A stretch of DNA of 64,000 nt from positions 124,001-188,000 of the forward strand of contig CAWUHX010000130.1 of assembly GCA_963922205.1 (NCBI GenBank), read 5' to 3'. Positions within the stretch are counted from its first letter, which is position 1; every line of letters starts with the position of its first letter. Position numbers and translations under genes: made by a program. The stretch is from Romanomermis culicivorax. Lineage: Eukaryota; Nematoda; Enoplea; Mermithida; Mermithidae. Positions 1 through 11,097 of this stretch are shown here, piece after piece. Under the pieces are notes generated by a model. It was given only the letters and a program-made list of their open reading frames with translations, ran no database searches and was not told where the DNA came from.

Positions 1-399
1 ATTATAAATTCAAAAAATTGTAATTTTTACCAAAATTGTAAATTTCAATTTTTTCCTCTCGAAAATTTGAATTTTTAGGCCAAAATTGACCTTTTTTACG
101 CCGAAATTCTAATTTTTAGCGATCATTTTAGAATTTTTTTCTACATTTTTTTTCGAAAATCCGAATTTTTTAAACAAAAATTTACAACATTTTTGTTATT
201 TTTTCACAAAAAATGGAAAATTTTGGTGAAAAATTTACGAAAATAAAGCAAAAACTTAGAAACCGGTAAATTTTTTAAATGAAAATCTAGAAAATTTTGA
301 TATTTTTCTCAGGAAAAAATACAAATTTTTAGTGAAAAAATGACTAAAATATATGAAAATTAGGTGAAAAAACTATTTTGATCCTAAAATTTGCATATC
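1..399. other. AT-rich sequence without a recognisable gene
   Basis: Runs of A and T with repeated 'aatttttagg' and 'gaaaatt' words, like the decayed array further right. No coding exon, RNA gene or clear tandem unit is visible. Confidence 0.6.
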
Positions 400-499
400 T
401 TGTCAATTTTCTAGATGATCTACAAGTTTGTGGCGATTTTTTATTTTTTCCTTCTTACTGTAGAATTTCCAACTTTATTTTGATTCGTCCGGATAAAAA

Positions 500-665
500 A
501 CAAAATATATGCAAATTAAACGTTATATTATAAAGCTTTTATTATTATTGTACTTATCGATTAGAAATTTGCATATCAATTATGCAAATTTTGTGACGTC
601 ATTTTCGTCGACGTCATCCGACGGCTAAAAATTGGTCGTTTTGTCGATGTTGACGTCTCCCGTTG
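500..665. promoter_or_regulatory. Octamer and CRE-like motif cluster
   Basis: Two POU-octamer words ATGCAAAT lie at 509-516 and 582-589. A perfect CRE palindrome TGACGTCA is at 594-601, a near copy CGACGTCA at 609-616 and a half-matching TGACGTCT at 651-658. The segment is less A/T-monotonous than its surroundings. This density suggests an enhancer or promoter, but no transcript start is identified on either strand, so the regulatory role is inference from motif content. Confidence 0.35.
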
Positions 666-1860
666 AATCGTGGCGATTTTGATTTTGATCGTCAAGTTTG
701 GTTTTTTCCACGTTTTTCCTTATATTTTCATTTTCGTACTGTAGATGTTTGGCGTTTCTACATAAATTTTTGCTCGTGGATCGTACGTCAAAAAATTTTT
801 TTCAATAAAAAAACCAACTTGAAAATCGTAAAAAAACAAAAAAAATTTGTAAAAAACAAACAAAAATTTGCAGAAAAACAAAAAAAATAGAAGAAAACAA
901 AAAAAACTTATACGAAACAAAAAATAAAGGAAACCAAAAAATTGTGAAAAAAATCCAATTTTTTCAAACCAAAATTACAATTTTACAAGAATATTGCAAT
1001 TTTTTTAGGAATTTTGCGAAAATATTATAAATTTAATTTTTCCACAAAATTTGAAAAAATAAAAGTTTGGAAAAATATTTTCGACCGATTTCACGAAAAA
1101 ATATCAAAAATCGAAAACTTTTTGCATTTTTGTCCGAAAACTTTAAATAACTTCAACATTAAAGTTTTTTTGGATTTTTGACAAAAAAATGAAAAAAATT
1201 TATTTAAATAAAAAAAATTAAAATTTAAAATGGATAGAAATTTAAAAAATTTAAAAAAATTGAGAAAAATTCATAAAAAATGGAAAAAAAATTATAAAAA
1301 CATCAAAAATTTGAGTATTTTCTACAACATTTCTAAAAATTTTTTTCTAGAAATATTTTTAAAAAATTACAAAAATTTTCAAGTTTTTTACAAATTTTAC
1401 AAAAATATCGAAAAATTGTTTTTTACAGAAATATAAGGAATTAAAAATTAAAATTTTTTTCACGAATTTCACAAAAATATAGAAGATTTTTTTCAACTTT
1501 TTTCAAAAATTTTACAAAAATATCAAAAATGTGAGTCTTTTTGCACAAACATTTCAGAAATACAGGCTTAAATTTTTTTACAAAGTTTACAAAACATTTC
1601 AAAAATTGTCATTTTTTGACAAAAATATTGAAAATTTAAGATTTTAAAAAAAATTTGAAAATTTTTAAAAAAATTTTCTAAAAATTATACAAAAATATCA
1701 TGAAATTTAACTTTTTTACAAATTTTGTAAAAAAGTGTATATACAATTGAAGTTCATTTTTGAAAATTTAAAAAAAATATCAAGAATTTTTACTAAAAAA
1801 TTCCAGAATTTTCAAATTAAATTTTGTGAAATTTTTGGAGATTGAAAAAATCTTGATATT
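666..1860. other. A/T-rich stretch, no gene seen
   Basis: Long A runs broken by 'caaaaattt' words. The open frames in both strands are almost pure Lys/Asn/Phe/Ile and follow base composition, not selection. Confidence 0.6.
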
Positions 1861-4800
1861 CTAAAATTTTAAATTGAACGAATATGACGCAAAAATTCAT
1901 GATTTTTGGATCTAAAACGCAATTTTTCAACTTTAAATTGTGAATTTCGTAATTTTTGATTTAAAATTTAAATTTTTTAAGATTAAAATTTGTAAAATTT
2001 TTCGAAATTGAACAAATTTTAAAATTTAAAATTTAATGAATTTGACGCAAAATTTCGCAATTTTTACGTGTAAAAACAGCATTTTTGTATTCTAAATCGC
2101 CTAAATTTCGTAATTTCTCTCTTAAAATTTAAATTTTCCAAATTGAAATTTGTAGAATTTTTCGAAATTTAAAAAATTCTAAAATTTGAAATTTGGTGAA
2201 TTTGACGCAAAATTTCGTCATTTTAAGGTGTAAAAATGCGATTTTTTAACTTTAAATCATTAAAATTTCATTTTTTTCACATCGAAATCCAATAATTTGA
2301 AATTTCAATTTATAAAATTTTTCGAAATGGAAAAAATTCTGAAATTTTAAAATTTTAAATTCAGTGAATTTGAAGCAGAAATTCGTGATTTTTAGGCGTA
2401 AAAACAGCATTTTTGTCATCTAAATCACCAGAATTTCGTAACTTTTGGCTTAAAATTCAAATTTTTCATGTAAAAATCTGCAAAATTTTTGGAAATTGGT
2501 AATTCTTTTGTAAAATTCTAAAATTTGAAATTTAGTGAATTTGACGCAAAATTTGATCATTTACAGGTAAAAAACGTGGCTTTTGGATATTAAATCGCCT
2601 AAATTTGGTAATTTTTTTCTCAAAATTTAAATTTTTCATATTAAAATTTGTAAAATTTATTGAAATTCAAAAAATTTATTGAAATTCAAAAAATTCTAAA
2701 ATTTAAATTCAGTGAATTTGACGCAAAAATTCTTTTACATCAAAATTCAGAATTTCAAAAATTAAAGTTCATAAAACTTGTCAATTCTTAAAAATTTTTT
2801 AAATTCTAAAATTTGAAATTTAGTAAATTTGAATCCAAATTTCACCATTTTTAGGTGTAAAAACAGCATTTTGCCTAACTTTCGTTTTGCCTAAAATAAA
2901 AATTACATCAAAATCCAAAACTTTGAAATTTCAATTTGTAAAATTTTTCGAAATGGAAAAAATTCTGAAATTTTAAAATTTTAAATTCAGTGAATTTGAA
3001 GCAGAAATTCGTCATTTTTGTCTTCTCATTTCGTGATTTTTGGCTTAGAATTTAAATTTTTCAGATAAAATTGCAAAACTTTTGGAAATCAGGAAAATTT
3101 TGAAATTCTAAAATTTTAAAATTTAGAATTTGACGTAAAAATCCGTCATTTTATTATTTTAAATCACCAAAATTTCATAATTGTTACATAAAAATCCAAG
3201 CATTTGAAATTTTAATCGGTAAAGTTTTTCGAAATTGAAAAAATTATGCAATTTTAAAATTTGGTGAATTTGATGCAGAAATTCGTCATTTTTAGGCGTA
3301 AAAACAGCATTTTTGTCATCTAAATCACCAGAATTTCGTAACTTTTGGCTTAAAATTCAAATTTTTCATGTAAAAATCTGCAAAATTTTTGGAAATTGGA
3401 AAATTTTTTAGTAAAATTCTAAAATTTGAAATTTAGTGAATTTGACGCAAAATTTGGTATTTGTTTTCTTAAAATTTAAATTTTTCATATCAAAATTTGT
3501 CAAATTTATTGAAATTCAAAACATTATAAAATTCTAAAATTTAAATTTTAGTGAATTTGACGCAAAATTTCGTAATTTTTACATCAAAATTCAGAATTTC
3601 AAAATTAAAATTCGTAAACTTTATTCTTAAATTTTTTTTTAATTTGAAATTTAGTAAATTTGAAGCCAAATTTCGTCATTTTTATGTGCAAAAACGCGAT
3701 TTTAGAAATTTCAATCACGAAAATTTCGTAATTTTTAAATCAAAATTCAAAATTTTTAAAATTAAAATTTGTAAAATTTGTTTATTCTTGAAAATTTTTT
3801 TTAAATTCCAAAATTTGAAATTCAGTAAATTTGAAGCAAAATTTCACCATTTTTAGCTGTAAAAACAGCATTTTTGTATCCTAAATCGCCTAAATTTCGT
3901 AATTTTTGCCTTAAAATGTAAATTTTGCATATTAAAATTTGTTAAATTTTTCTGAATTGTAAAATTCTAAAATTTTAAATATATAGTGAATTCGAAGCAA
4001 AATTTCGTCATTTTTATGTGTAAAAACGCGATTCAAAATTAAAACTTAAAATTTAAATTTTCTAAATTAGAATTTGTAAAATTTTTTTAAATTTGAAAAA
4101 TTTTTAAATTCTAGTTTTTAGGTGTAAAAACGCAATTTTTGTCTTCTAAATCGACTAAATTTCGTAATTTTTGAGTTAAAATTTAAATTTCTAAATTAAA
4201 ATCCGTAAAATTTTTCGAAATTGAACAAATTCTGAAATTATAAAATTTGAAAATCAGTAAATTTAACGCGAAATTTCTTCATTTTTAGGTGTAAAAATGC
4301 GAATTTTCAACTTTAAATCGTTAAAATTTCATTATTTTCACATCGAAATCCAAAACTTTGAAATTTCAGTTTGTAAAATTTTTCGAAATAAAAAAAAAAT
4401 TCTGAAATTTCAAAATTTTAAATTCGGTGAATTTGAAGCAGAATTTCGTCATTTTTGTCTTATCATTTGGTGATTTTTGACTTAGAATTTAAATTTTTCA
4501 AATGAAGATTGCAAAACTTTTAGAAATCATGAAAATTTTGAAATTCTAAAATTTTAAAATTTAGAATTATCAAATTGAAAATTAAATTCTTCCGATTAAA
4601 ATTTATAAAATTTTTTGAAATTTGAAAAAAAATTTAAATTCTAAAACTTAAAATTAAGTGAATTTGACGCAAAATTTCGTCATTTTTTGGTGTAATAAGG
4701 TGATTTTCGTCTTCTTATTTCGTAATTTTTGCCTTAAAATTGAAAATTTTCAAATTGAATCGCTTGAAATTTTTGGAAAATTTTAAAATTTAGAGAATTT

Positions 4801-5330
4801 GAAGCAAAATTTCGTCATATTCAAGTGTAAAAATGCGATTTTTGTCTCCTAAAGCGCCAAAATTTCGTAATTTCCGCTTTAGAATTTAAATTTCTCAATC
4901 TGAATTCTAAATTCTTCCGATTGAAATCTGTAAAATTTTTTCAGAATTGAAAAAATTCTAAATTCTAAAACTTAAAATTAAGTGAATTTGACGCAAAATT
5001 TCGTCATTTTTGGGTGTAATAAGGTGATTTTTCTCTTTTTATTTCGTAATTTTTGCCTTAAAATTAAAATTTTTCAAATTTAATCGCATAAAATTTTTTG
5101 AAAAATTTTAAAATTTATTGAGAATTTGAAGCAAAATTTCGTCATATTCAAGTGTAAAAATGCGATTTTTGTCTCCTAAATCGCCAAAATTTCGTAATTT
5201 CCGCTTTAGAATTTAAATTTTTCAAATTGAAATCTAAATTTTTCCGATTAAAATTTGTAAACTTTTTTCAAAATTGAAAAAAAAAATTTTAAATTCTAAA
5301 ATTTGAAATTCAAATTTTAAAACGCTATTC
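1861..5330. repeat. Decayed AT-rich tandem array (~165-190 bp)
   Basis: A unit built around 'gaatttgacgcaaaatttcg', 'tcatttttaggtgtaaaaac', 'taaatcgcctaaatttcgta' and 'cgaaattgaaaaaattct' recurs roughly every 165-190 bp in diverged form, about 18 times. Some blocks are better conserved, for example the 3,270-3,440 segment closely repeats 2,370-2,540. No exon is seen inside. Confidence 0.7.
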
Positions 5331-6166
5331 AAATATATTCATATTTTGCCGCACCGTACGAGAATCGAGCCCAAAAATTTTCTCCATATTCTAAAATTTA
5401 TCCCTTCCTTCTTCGATTCGAGATTGAAAAAAAAAGCCAACGGCGGCGCGAAAAAAACCGCCGCGCGCCGGAAGTTTGAAATTATCGATCGTAGCTCTAC
5501 AGTAAACTAGCGCTTCAAACTATAAAAATTGCATCAATAACAACCTGCGTGTTTATTCACAAAAATGACATCAACGTTTTTAATCCATGGGATTGGCTCA
5601 TACATAGAAATTTCAGGTTTTTAAATAATATAAATTAATAATTTTCATGCAAATTATGCTTTTTTTTATAAAAAATGCAGGTTTCAAAAACTACAGTAAT
5701 ATGCAAATTTTTTTTTGAAAATTAATTAATTACCCTTAAAATGAAGTTTCATGCGAGAAAAATTTTTCCATGAATTTAACCTTGAAACCTAATTATTTTT
5801 CCAGATCCATGGATTTTTTATCCATGATCAAAAATATTATTTAAAAATGTCTTTGTCCCTTTTGGTTGTATAGAAAATATTATGTTATTCATTTCAATAA
5901 TATTATAAACTATTTATAACTTTTTTTATTTGATGGATAACTTTTTCAATTGATAAGAAAAAATGATAATCCTGCTCTTGGAGGTTTTTTTTTGTATCCA
6001 TGCAATAACATTTTTTTTTTAGTTTCCATGTGCATATTCTGGCACATGAAAATTTTTCATGCCACTTTATAGAAGGGTTACTGTATCGATTTTTTTCCAA
6101 TGTACCTAAATATCAAATCTTACTGTAGTATCATGCGAATCACTACGGCTTACTGTGGCAAAAAAT
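5331..6166. other. Spacer with a GC patch upstream of the peptide gene
   Basis: Contains a short GC-rich patch near 5,438-5,475 ('ggcggcgcg', 'ccgccgcgcg', mutually complementary and able to form a hairpin). Repeated TCCATGGA-like palindromic words lie near 5,583-5,590, 5,804-5,812 and 5,820-5,826. CTACAG motifs are scattered. No coding exon was recognised. It may hold the promoter or outron of the gene starting at 6,183, which is inference. Confidence 0.4.
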
Positions 6167-6182
6167 TTTTTTTTTCAGCATC
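6161..6182 (+). promoter_or_regulatory. 3' splice acceptor (probable trans-splice site) before the peptide ATG
   Basis: A run of T followed by TTTCAG ends at 6,178, and the ATG begins only four bases later. Such a short leader is typical of nematode spliced-leader addition. A cis-intron from an unseen 5' exon is the alternative. Confidence 0.6.
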
Positions 6183-6333
6183 ATGGAAAATTTTACCAAT
6201 TATTTATTTCTATTAATGATATTATTCATTTTTACGTCGTCGCTTTTTACTTTGGATATTGTTGATGATCACCATTTTGTGTCCGAAATCAAATTTGATA
6301 ATCGAGTAGCAAAATTGGATGATCAAGATAGAA
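6183..6333 (+). CDS. Exon 1 of the Cys-rich peptide: signal peptide and pro-region
   Basis: Encodes 50 residues plus one base. Left unspliced, the frame stops 18 bases later at TAA (6,345-6,347), so splicing is needed to reach the cysteine module. The ATG is the first one after the acceptor. Confidence 0.7.
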
Positions 6334-9071
6334 GTGATTTTTTTTAAAAATTGAATAACTCAATCAAAAATGAAGATTCAAAGTTTTATTATATATTTTT
6401 GGGTAGATCTCGATGAGACCTATCGATTGATGTGCTATTTTGTATTTTTAGCTCAAAAAATCACTTTTCTGATAAAAAATACTGTATAATTGTAATTTTT
6501 TCTTTAAAAACCTATAACTCAATTAAAAATTGAGATGCAGAATTTTAAATCATATTTTTGAATAGATCTCATGAATTTCTATCGATTCATGTCTCATTTT
6601 TGTATTTTTAGCTTGAAAAATGACTTTTCTGAGAAAAAATACAGTATTGATATTTACGATGGTAATTTTTTCTTCTTTGAAAGCTTATAACTCAATCAAA
6701 AACTAAGGTAGAAAATTTTAAATCATATTTTTGAATAGATCTCAACAAGATCTATCGATTGACGTCGAGTTTTGTACTTTGTTCTCGAGAACTTGCTGAT
6801 CAGTAAATTTTCAAAAAAATACTGTAGTCAAGGATGATCATGATTTTTCAAAAGCTTATAACTCAATCAAAAATTGAGATTCAAATTTTTAAATTATACT
6901 TTTGGATAGATCTCGACGAGATCTATCGATTGATATAAAGTTTTGTGTTTTAGTTTCAAAAACTTGCTGAACACTGATCTTTCAAAAAAGATGCTGTAGT
7001 CAGGGATTAGCATAACTTTTTGAAAGCTTATAACTCAATCAAAGTTTAATGTTGAAATTTTTAAATCATATTTTTGGATAGATCTTGACGAGATCTATCG
7101 ATTGATATAAAATTTTGTATTTTACTTGCAAAAACTTGCTGATTGCCGATCTTTAAAAAAAAATACTGTAGTCCAGGATTAGCATGATTTTTTAGAAGCT
7201 TATAACTCAAGCAAAAATTATAATTGAAAATTATAAATTATATTTTTGGATAGATCATGACGAGATCTATCGAATGGTGTCAAGTTTTGTATTTTATTCT
7301 CAAAAACTCATGATCAGCTATCATTGAAAAAAGATACTGTAGTCCAGGATTGCCATGATTTTTCAAAAGCTTATAACTCAAGCAAAAATTATAATTGAAA
7401 ATTATAAATTATATTTTTGGATAGATCATGACGAGATCTATCGAATGGTGTCAAGTTTTGTATTTTTTTCTCGAAAACTTGCTGATCACTGATCTTTCAA
7501 AAAAGATACAGTAGTCAATGATTGTCATAATTTTTCAAAACCTTATAACTCAATCAAAAATTATAATTGAAATTTTTAAATTATACTTTTAAACAGATCT
7601 TGACGAGATCTATTGGTTGGTGTCAAGTTTTGTATTTCATTCTCAAAAACTGCTACTCAGTTATCTTTCAAAAAAAATACTGTAGTCAAGAAGAATCACG
7701 ATTTTTTCAAAAGTTTGTAATCAAATCAAAAATTAAAATTAGAAATTTTAACTCATAGTTTTGGATACTCCTCGACAAGATCTATCGATTGGTATACAAT
7801 TTGTATTTTTTGGCTCGAAAATTCACTGATCAGTAATTTTCAAAGAAGATACTACAGGTATCGATAATCATAATTTTTCAACAGCATATAACTGAATTAA
7901 AAATTGAATTTGGAAATTTTAAATTATACCCTCGGATAAGTCTTAACGAGATCTATGGATTGGTACGTAATTTGCTATTTTTGCTCAAAAATTCACTGAT
8001 CAGTGATTCTGATAGAAGATACTATAGTCATTGATAATCATGATTTTTCAAAAGCTATTAACTCAATGAAAAGTAAGAATTGAAAATTTTAAATTATTCT
8101 TTTGAAGAGATCTTGACGAGATCTATCGATTGATATGCAATTTTGCCATTTTTGGCTCGAAAATTTACCGATCAGCGATTCTCAAAGAAGACATCGTAGT
8201 CGTGGATGATCATGATTTTTCAAAAGCTGAAAACTCAATCAAAAATTAGAATTGAAAATTTCAAAATATATTTTTGAATACATCTCGACAAGATCTATCG
8301 ATTGGTATGCAATTTAGCTATTTTTGGCTCGAAAATTCACTGATCACTTATTTTGGAAGAAGATACTATAGGCATCGATGATCATGATTTTTTAAAAACT
8401 TAGAACTTCATCAAAAATCAAAATTAAAATTTTAAAATTATATTTTTTGGTAGATCTTGACGAGATCTATCGATTGATATGAAATTTGCTTTTTTAATTT
8501 GGAAATTTCACTGATCAGTGATTTTCAAAAAAGATAGTATAGTCATCGATGATTATGATTTTTCAAAAGCTTATAACTCAATGAAAAATAAGTATTGAAA
8601 ATTTTAAATTATACTTTTGAATACATCTCGACGAGATCTATCGATTGCTATGCAAGTCGCTATTCTTATGTCGAAATTTCACTGACCAGCGATTCTCAAA
8701 GAAGACATTATATTCATCGATGATCATGATTTTTCAAAAACTTGGAACTTCATCAAAAATCAAAATTAAAATTTTAAAATTATATTTTTGAATAGATCTC
8801 GACGAGATCTATCGATTGATATGATATTTTCGATTTCAATCTCAAAATTCTGCTAGTCTTTGTCACTTGGAATTTAATCATGAGCATTTAATTTCTAGGT
8901 TTTTCCTCTCCGATTAATCGCGCCAAACGATATTCCAAACGATCATCGGCTACATCCAGTACATGCGATTTCAAAACCAAATGTCACATGACTACCAGCG
9001 CTTGTACTAAAAATGCAAATCCGGTTTGTATAGGAGGTTATTGTTGTTATTTGATCTACAATAAAAAGTAG
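6183..9071 (+). CDS. Secreted cysteine-rich peptide precursor (two exons, unknown family)
   Basis: Exons are 6,183-6,333 and 8,899-9,071, joined in phase 1 (donor GTGATT, acceptor TTTCTAG), giving 107 aa. Residues 1 to ~23 form a signal peptide: after MENFTNY comes a hydrophobic core of Leu, Met, Ile and Phe ending in TSS. An acidic/His-containing pro-region follows. Basic pairs (AKR, SKR) near residues 59-64 suggest proprotein cleavage. The mature end carries six cysteines spaced C-x5-C-x6-C-x7-C-x4-CC and finishes YNKK, then TAG. AATAAA occurs at 9,060-9,065 and 9,115-9,120. The matching splice phases, signal peptide and Cys spacing make this a credible gene. I cannot name the family; it could be a defence, toxin-like or signalling peptide. 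The donor is not an optimal consensus. It converges on the GPCR gene. Confidence 0.72.
6345..8880. repeat. ~172 bp tandem array inside the peptide-gene intron
   Basis: About 15 copies. Each has 'cttataactcaatcaaaaatt', a palindromic core TAGATCTCGACGAGATCTA followed by TCGATTG, and often TACTGTAGTC. The palindrome is the best conserved part, while flanks drift left to right. Confidence 0.85.
8899..9071 (+). CDS. Exon 2 of the Cys-rich peptide: basic cleavage sites and six-Cys module
   Basis: Acceptor ATTTCTAG ends at 8,898. After completing a Ser codon the exon encodes 56 residues and a stop at 9,069-9,071. All six cysteines lie in the last 35 residues. The other two frames hit stops early (TAA or TGA). 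Confidence 0.72.
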
Positions 9072-10728
9072 TTGTCGAAAATTTGAAGTGGAAAGCAAGT
9101 TTCATTTTTTCCCCAATAAAATCTACAATCTAATCTATCTTACTGTAGACATGTTACAGTAAACTATAACTACAGTAAGTATATACATTATTGTCAAAAA
9201 TAACAAAGAGGAAAGCGTGTTTCAATTTTTCACATTCACATATTACTGTAATATGGAACTAGAGCATACGTGCAACTAATGTCATTTTATCTACAGTAAA
9301 AAAATAGTTGTCAAGATTTCAAAGTGAATAGCAAGTTGCTATTTGGAATTTTTTTTCCTGACATATCTGTAACTCCTGCAACTTTACAGTATCCTGTCAA
9401 TGTACTTATCCTTCAGTAACCTACAGTATACTGTATGTCCATATTATCAAGATTTTCAGCGAATTCTACAGTAAACTACAAAAAATTAATATTCATACTG
9501 TAATTTAGAGCGTATTCTCAGCTACAGTATCCTTGAACTTGCTGATCGAAATTTTCTCTGACATACAGTATACCTGGAACTCCTGCAACCATGCAGCATA
9601 CTGTCGATGTACATATGCATCAGTAAGCTGGAAAATTGCTTTTACAACCAAAAAATTAGGAACCAGCATTCAGCCTAAAGTATACAGTATACTGTAGGCC
9701 AATTTGACCAAAATTTTTCAAGAAGCCTACAGTAAGATGCCAAAATTGCCGAGTATACAGTACTACAGTATCCTCGGACTTGCTGATCCAACGTTTTTCC
9801 AACATGCAGAATAACTGTATTCCCTGCGACCATACAGTATACTGTCGATGTGTATTCAAACTACAGTAAGCTAGCAAGTTGCTTGCATAGTTAAAAAATC
9901 AGAAACCTGCATCCAGCATACAGTATACTGTAGGTAAAAATGACTAAGGTTTTTCCAAAATTCTACAGTAAGCTACCGAAAATAAACATTCTTACAGTAA
10001 TTTGGAGAGTATCCCGAGCTACAGTATATTTGAACTTGCTCATTGGTAATTTTTTCTGACATACAGAATACCTGGAACTCCTGTACATATATCCTGTAAA
10101 TGTACATATTCTACAGTAACCTGAGAAATTGCATCTATAGTCGAAAATTTAGAAACCTGCATTCAATTCACAGTATACTGTAGGTTGATATGATCAAGAT
10201 TTTTGAAGAATCCTACAGTAACCTATTAAGATTCAAGGGTATCCTAAGCTACAGTATCCTTAAACTTGCTGATCGGAATTTTTTCCTGACATAGCGAATA
10301 CCTGGAACTCCTGCAACTATGCAGTATCCTGTTAATCCTACAGTAAGCTGAAGAGTTGCTTTTATAGTCAAAATTTGGAAACCGGTATTCAGCCTACAGT
10401 ATTCTGTAGATCGATATAATCAAGATTTAAAGAGAATCCCTACAGTAAACTATAATTTTGAACATCCATACAGTAATTTTTACAGTATTTCAAGCTACAG
10501 TAACCATGTTTATTTATCTGAACATTCCAATCATACTGTATTTTTATTTATAACAAGTCGGATCACATAAAAAAGTAGTGCAATTCGCCAGCTACAGTAC
10601 ATCGCTTGTTGACCATTTCCAAAATTGATCATCAAGTTGGCAATTCCGTGCCAAATTCTGAACATTCGTAGATCAGTTTACTGTAGTTTTTTTCCGTTCG
10701 AATAACCCCATTTTATAGTCCGTCGACG
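9072..10728. repeat. CTACAGTA-rich ~240 bp repeats between convergent genes
   Basis: Four to five diverged units contain 'aacttgctgatcg', 'tgacatacagtatacctgg' and 'aactcctgcaac', at about 9,536, 9,778, 10,032 and 10,264. Stacked TACAGTATACTGTA palindromes are frequent. The segment should hold the 3' UTRs of both convergent genes. No coding exon is seen. Confidence 0.65.
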
Positions 10729-11097
10729 TCAAACTTGCGAGACCCTGTTGACGATAAGTTCTTTTCCGCCGTTGTTGACCACTCGCCTATTTTCTAAAAT
10801 CAACGTGCCGTCGGCCTTCCGACCGTACGATCCGACGGATTTCCGTCGACGTCCGCCGGCGTTTTTCCGACGGACGTCGGCGACGACGGCGGCGGCAGAT
10901 TTTCGACGACATTCGACGTTTCCGTCGACGGAAACGGTTTTTTCCGTCGGAAATTGGTTTATACTCGACGTCGTATTTTGTTGTTGCTGACGCACCGACG
11001 TATAAAAAAACGCCCGGCCGCCGCCGCCAAGGGTCGACGTTTGAAAATTTGCCGCTTGCTTGAAAGCGCACCAATGACGTTTCACTTGGTTGACGAC
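10729..11097 (-). CDS. GPCR last exon: helix 8 and cytoplasmic C-tail
   Basis: Acceptor TTCTCATCCAG ends at 11,098. The exon starts in phase 0 (VVNQVKRHW, the class B helix-8 pattern) and runs 122 codons to TGA. A four-Gly stretch, four Gln and many Arg/Lys/Ser follow. It is far GC-richer than the surroundings, with repeated CGTCGACGG words, so it has open shadow frames on both strands. Confidence 0.88.
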   Translation of the reverse strand, partial: VVNQVKRHWCAFKQAANFQTSTLGGGGRAFFYTSVRQQQQNTTSSINQFPTEKTVSVDGNVECRRKSAAAVVADVRRKNAGGRRRKSVGSYGRKADGTLILENRRVVNNGGKELIVNRVSQV

